Part shown: positions 6,260 to 7,358 of the stretch, in pieces
Layout of the letters: the number at the start of each line of letters is the position of its first letter
Numbering within the stretch: the first letter of the stretch is position 1
DNA from: Betaproteobacteria bacterium
Lineage (GTDB): Bacteria; Pseudomonadota; Gammaproteobacteria; Burkholderiales; Sulfuriferulaceae
Reading direction: 5' to 3'
Length of the DNA: 7,358 nucleotides
Assembly (NCBI GenBank): GCA_003455595.1
Contig: DMQT01000012.1
Coordinates: forward strand, 17,319-24,676
The notes under the pieces: generated by a model
The model's database searches: none
The model's input: only the letters and a program-made list of their open reading frames with translations
What the model was told of the DNA's origin: nothing
Position numbers and translations under genes: made by a program

Positions 6260-7358
6260 ATCACCCGGCAAGGCGCGCAGATCAGCGCGCAGCAGCAAGT
6301 CGAGCGGCGCGAAAAACTCACCCGCAAAAAACGCTGGGAACAGCAGGACGAAGACGAAGCCTATTCCGCCACCCAGCTGGACCGCAACATCGTCAACCCG
6401 GACCAGATCCGCACCGTCATCCGCACCTTCCGCGATAAGCTACCGGAGATTTTCCCCGGACGCACCGAAGTCCCGAAAACTCTGATCTTCGCCAAGACTG
6501 ACAGCCACGCCGACGACATCATCCAGGCCGTGCGCGAAGAATTTGACGAGGGCAACGCCTTCTGCAAAAAACTCACCTACAAGATCGAGGAAGACCCCAA
6601 ATCGGTGCTGGCGAATTTTCGCAACGCCTACTACCCGCGCATTGCCGTCACCGTGGACATGATCGCCACCGGCACCGACGTGAAGCCGCTGGAGTGCCTG
6701 CTGTTCATGCGCGACGTGAAAAGCCGCAACTACTTCGAGCAGATGAAAGGCCGTGGCACGCGCACATTGGACATGGACGACCTGAAAAAAGTCACGCCCT
6801 CCGCCGTCAGCGCCAAGACCCACTATGTCATCGTCGATGCCATCGGCGTGACTCGGTCATTAAAAACCGCCAGCCAGCCGCTCATCACCAAGCCCACCGT
6901 GCCGCTCAAGGATTTGGCGATGCAGGTGATGATGGGCGCGACGGATGAAGACACCGTGAGCTCACTCGCCGGACGGCTGGCGCGGCTCAACAAACAACTG
7001 GATGTTGATGACCAGCGGCGCATCCGTGAAGCCACTGGCGGCATGGAACTCACCCAGCTTGTCGGCAAACTGTTCGCCGCCATCGATGCCGACAACATCG
7101 AAGCCCGCGCGCTGGAGCTGGCCGGCCTTGCCATCGGCAACGACCCCGGCGACGACAAGCGCCAGCAGGCGCAACAGCAGTTAGTGTCGGAGGCCGCCCG
7201 TGTCCTGAATGGCGAACTGGTGGAACTCATCGAAACCATCCGCCGCGACAAGGAACAAACCATCGACCACGACAACATCGATAGCGTGCTGCGCGCCGAA
7301 TGGGACAAGGATGCCGCCAACAACGCGCAATCCCTCACTGACCTTACCCCTAAAAAAC
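6260..7358 (+). pseudogene. hsdR: Remainder of hsdR downstream of the in-frame stop; runs off the right edge
   Basis: Directly after the TAA the same frame stays open for 366 codons to the window end and continues the R subunit without loss or shift. ITRQGAQI follows ET-stop; then come a charged linker (REKLTRKKRWEQQDEDEAY), SPDQIR-like NPDQIRTVIRTF, motif IV (TLIFAKTDSHADD, codons 464-476), motif V (VTVDMIATGTD, codons 520-530), motif VI (QMKGRGTR, codons 551-558), and a helical C-terminal region from about codon 600 resembling the EcoEI R-subunit C-terminus. The first in-frame ATG after the stop is at 6659, past motif IV, so independent translation would give only a broken lobe. Known R subunits are about 800 residues; with 755 sense codons in view plus the stop, little is missing at the right edge. 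Either the gene is dead by one nonsense change, the stop is a sequencing error, or it is read through. The first two are much more likely. Confidence 0.85.

Noticed and set aside
5390..6298. 302-codon open frame on the minus strand opposite hsdR
   Set aside because: It is antisense to a gene with clear nuclease and helicase motifs. Its His/Val/Gly-rich translation is the usual mirror of GC-rich coding DNA and shows no domain or ribosome site.

Overview
The window looks like a stretch of GC-rich Gram-negative proteobacterial chromosome. A betaproteobacterium (for example a Nitrosomonadales-type lineage) is my best guess from protein flavour, but no marker gene here proves it. It codes for an outer-membrane lipoprotein, a secreted protein with a cleavable signal peptide and a periplasmic efflux adaptor, so a two-membrane envelope is certain. 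No rRNA, tRNA, CRISPR array, insertion sequence or integrase was seen.

Left part (1-3816, all minus strand). Reading in the direction of transcription: a Y-family DNA polymerase (3816-2596), a small unrecognised exported protein (2555-2046), a NodT-type outer-membrane efflux lipoprotein (1989-562), and the first 186 codons of an RND-type periplasmic adaptor (560-1, running off the left edge). The last two are separated by one base and form an efflux operon; an inner-membrane RND pump gene is expected beyond the left edge.

Middle (3817-5049). A 65-bp divergent region carries a TATAAT box and a good Shine-Dalgarno for ppa, the family I inorganic pyrophosphatase (3882-4430), in which every classical active-site residue is present. 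A strong intrinsic terminator (4437-4463) follows, only 13 bases ahead of the start codon of a YfcE-like metallophosphoesterase (4477-5049).

Right part (5090-7358). A type I restriction enzyme motor/nuclease subunit (HsdR, EcoEI-like) begins here but is interrupted by an in-frame TAA at 6257-6259, between helicase motif III and motif IV. The same reading frame continues open, with clear helicase motifs IV, V and VI and an EcoEI-like C-terminal region, to the window edge. It is therefore a nonsense-interrupted gene rather than a short gene. hsdM/hsdS would be expected to the right or elsewhere.

I do not see a convincing new biological system. The observation most worth checking is the single stop codon that splits HsdR. 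The terminator placed right against the phosphoesterase start, and the unrecognised exported protein beside the polymerase, come next.
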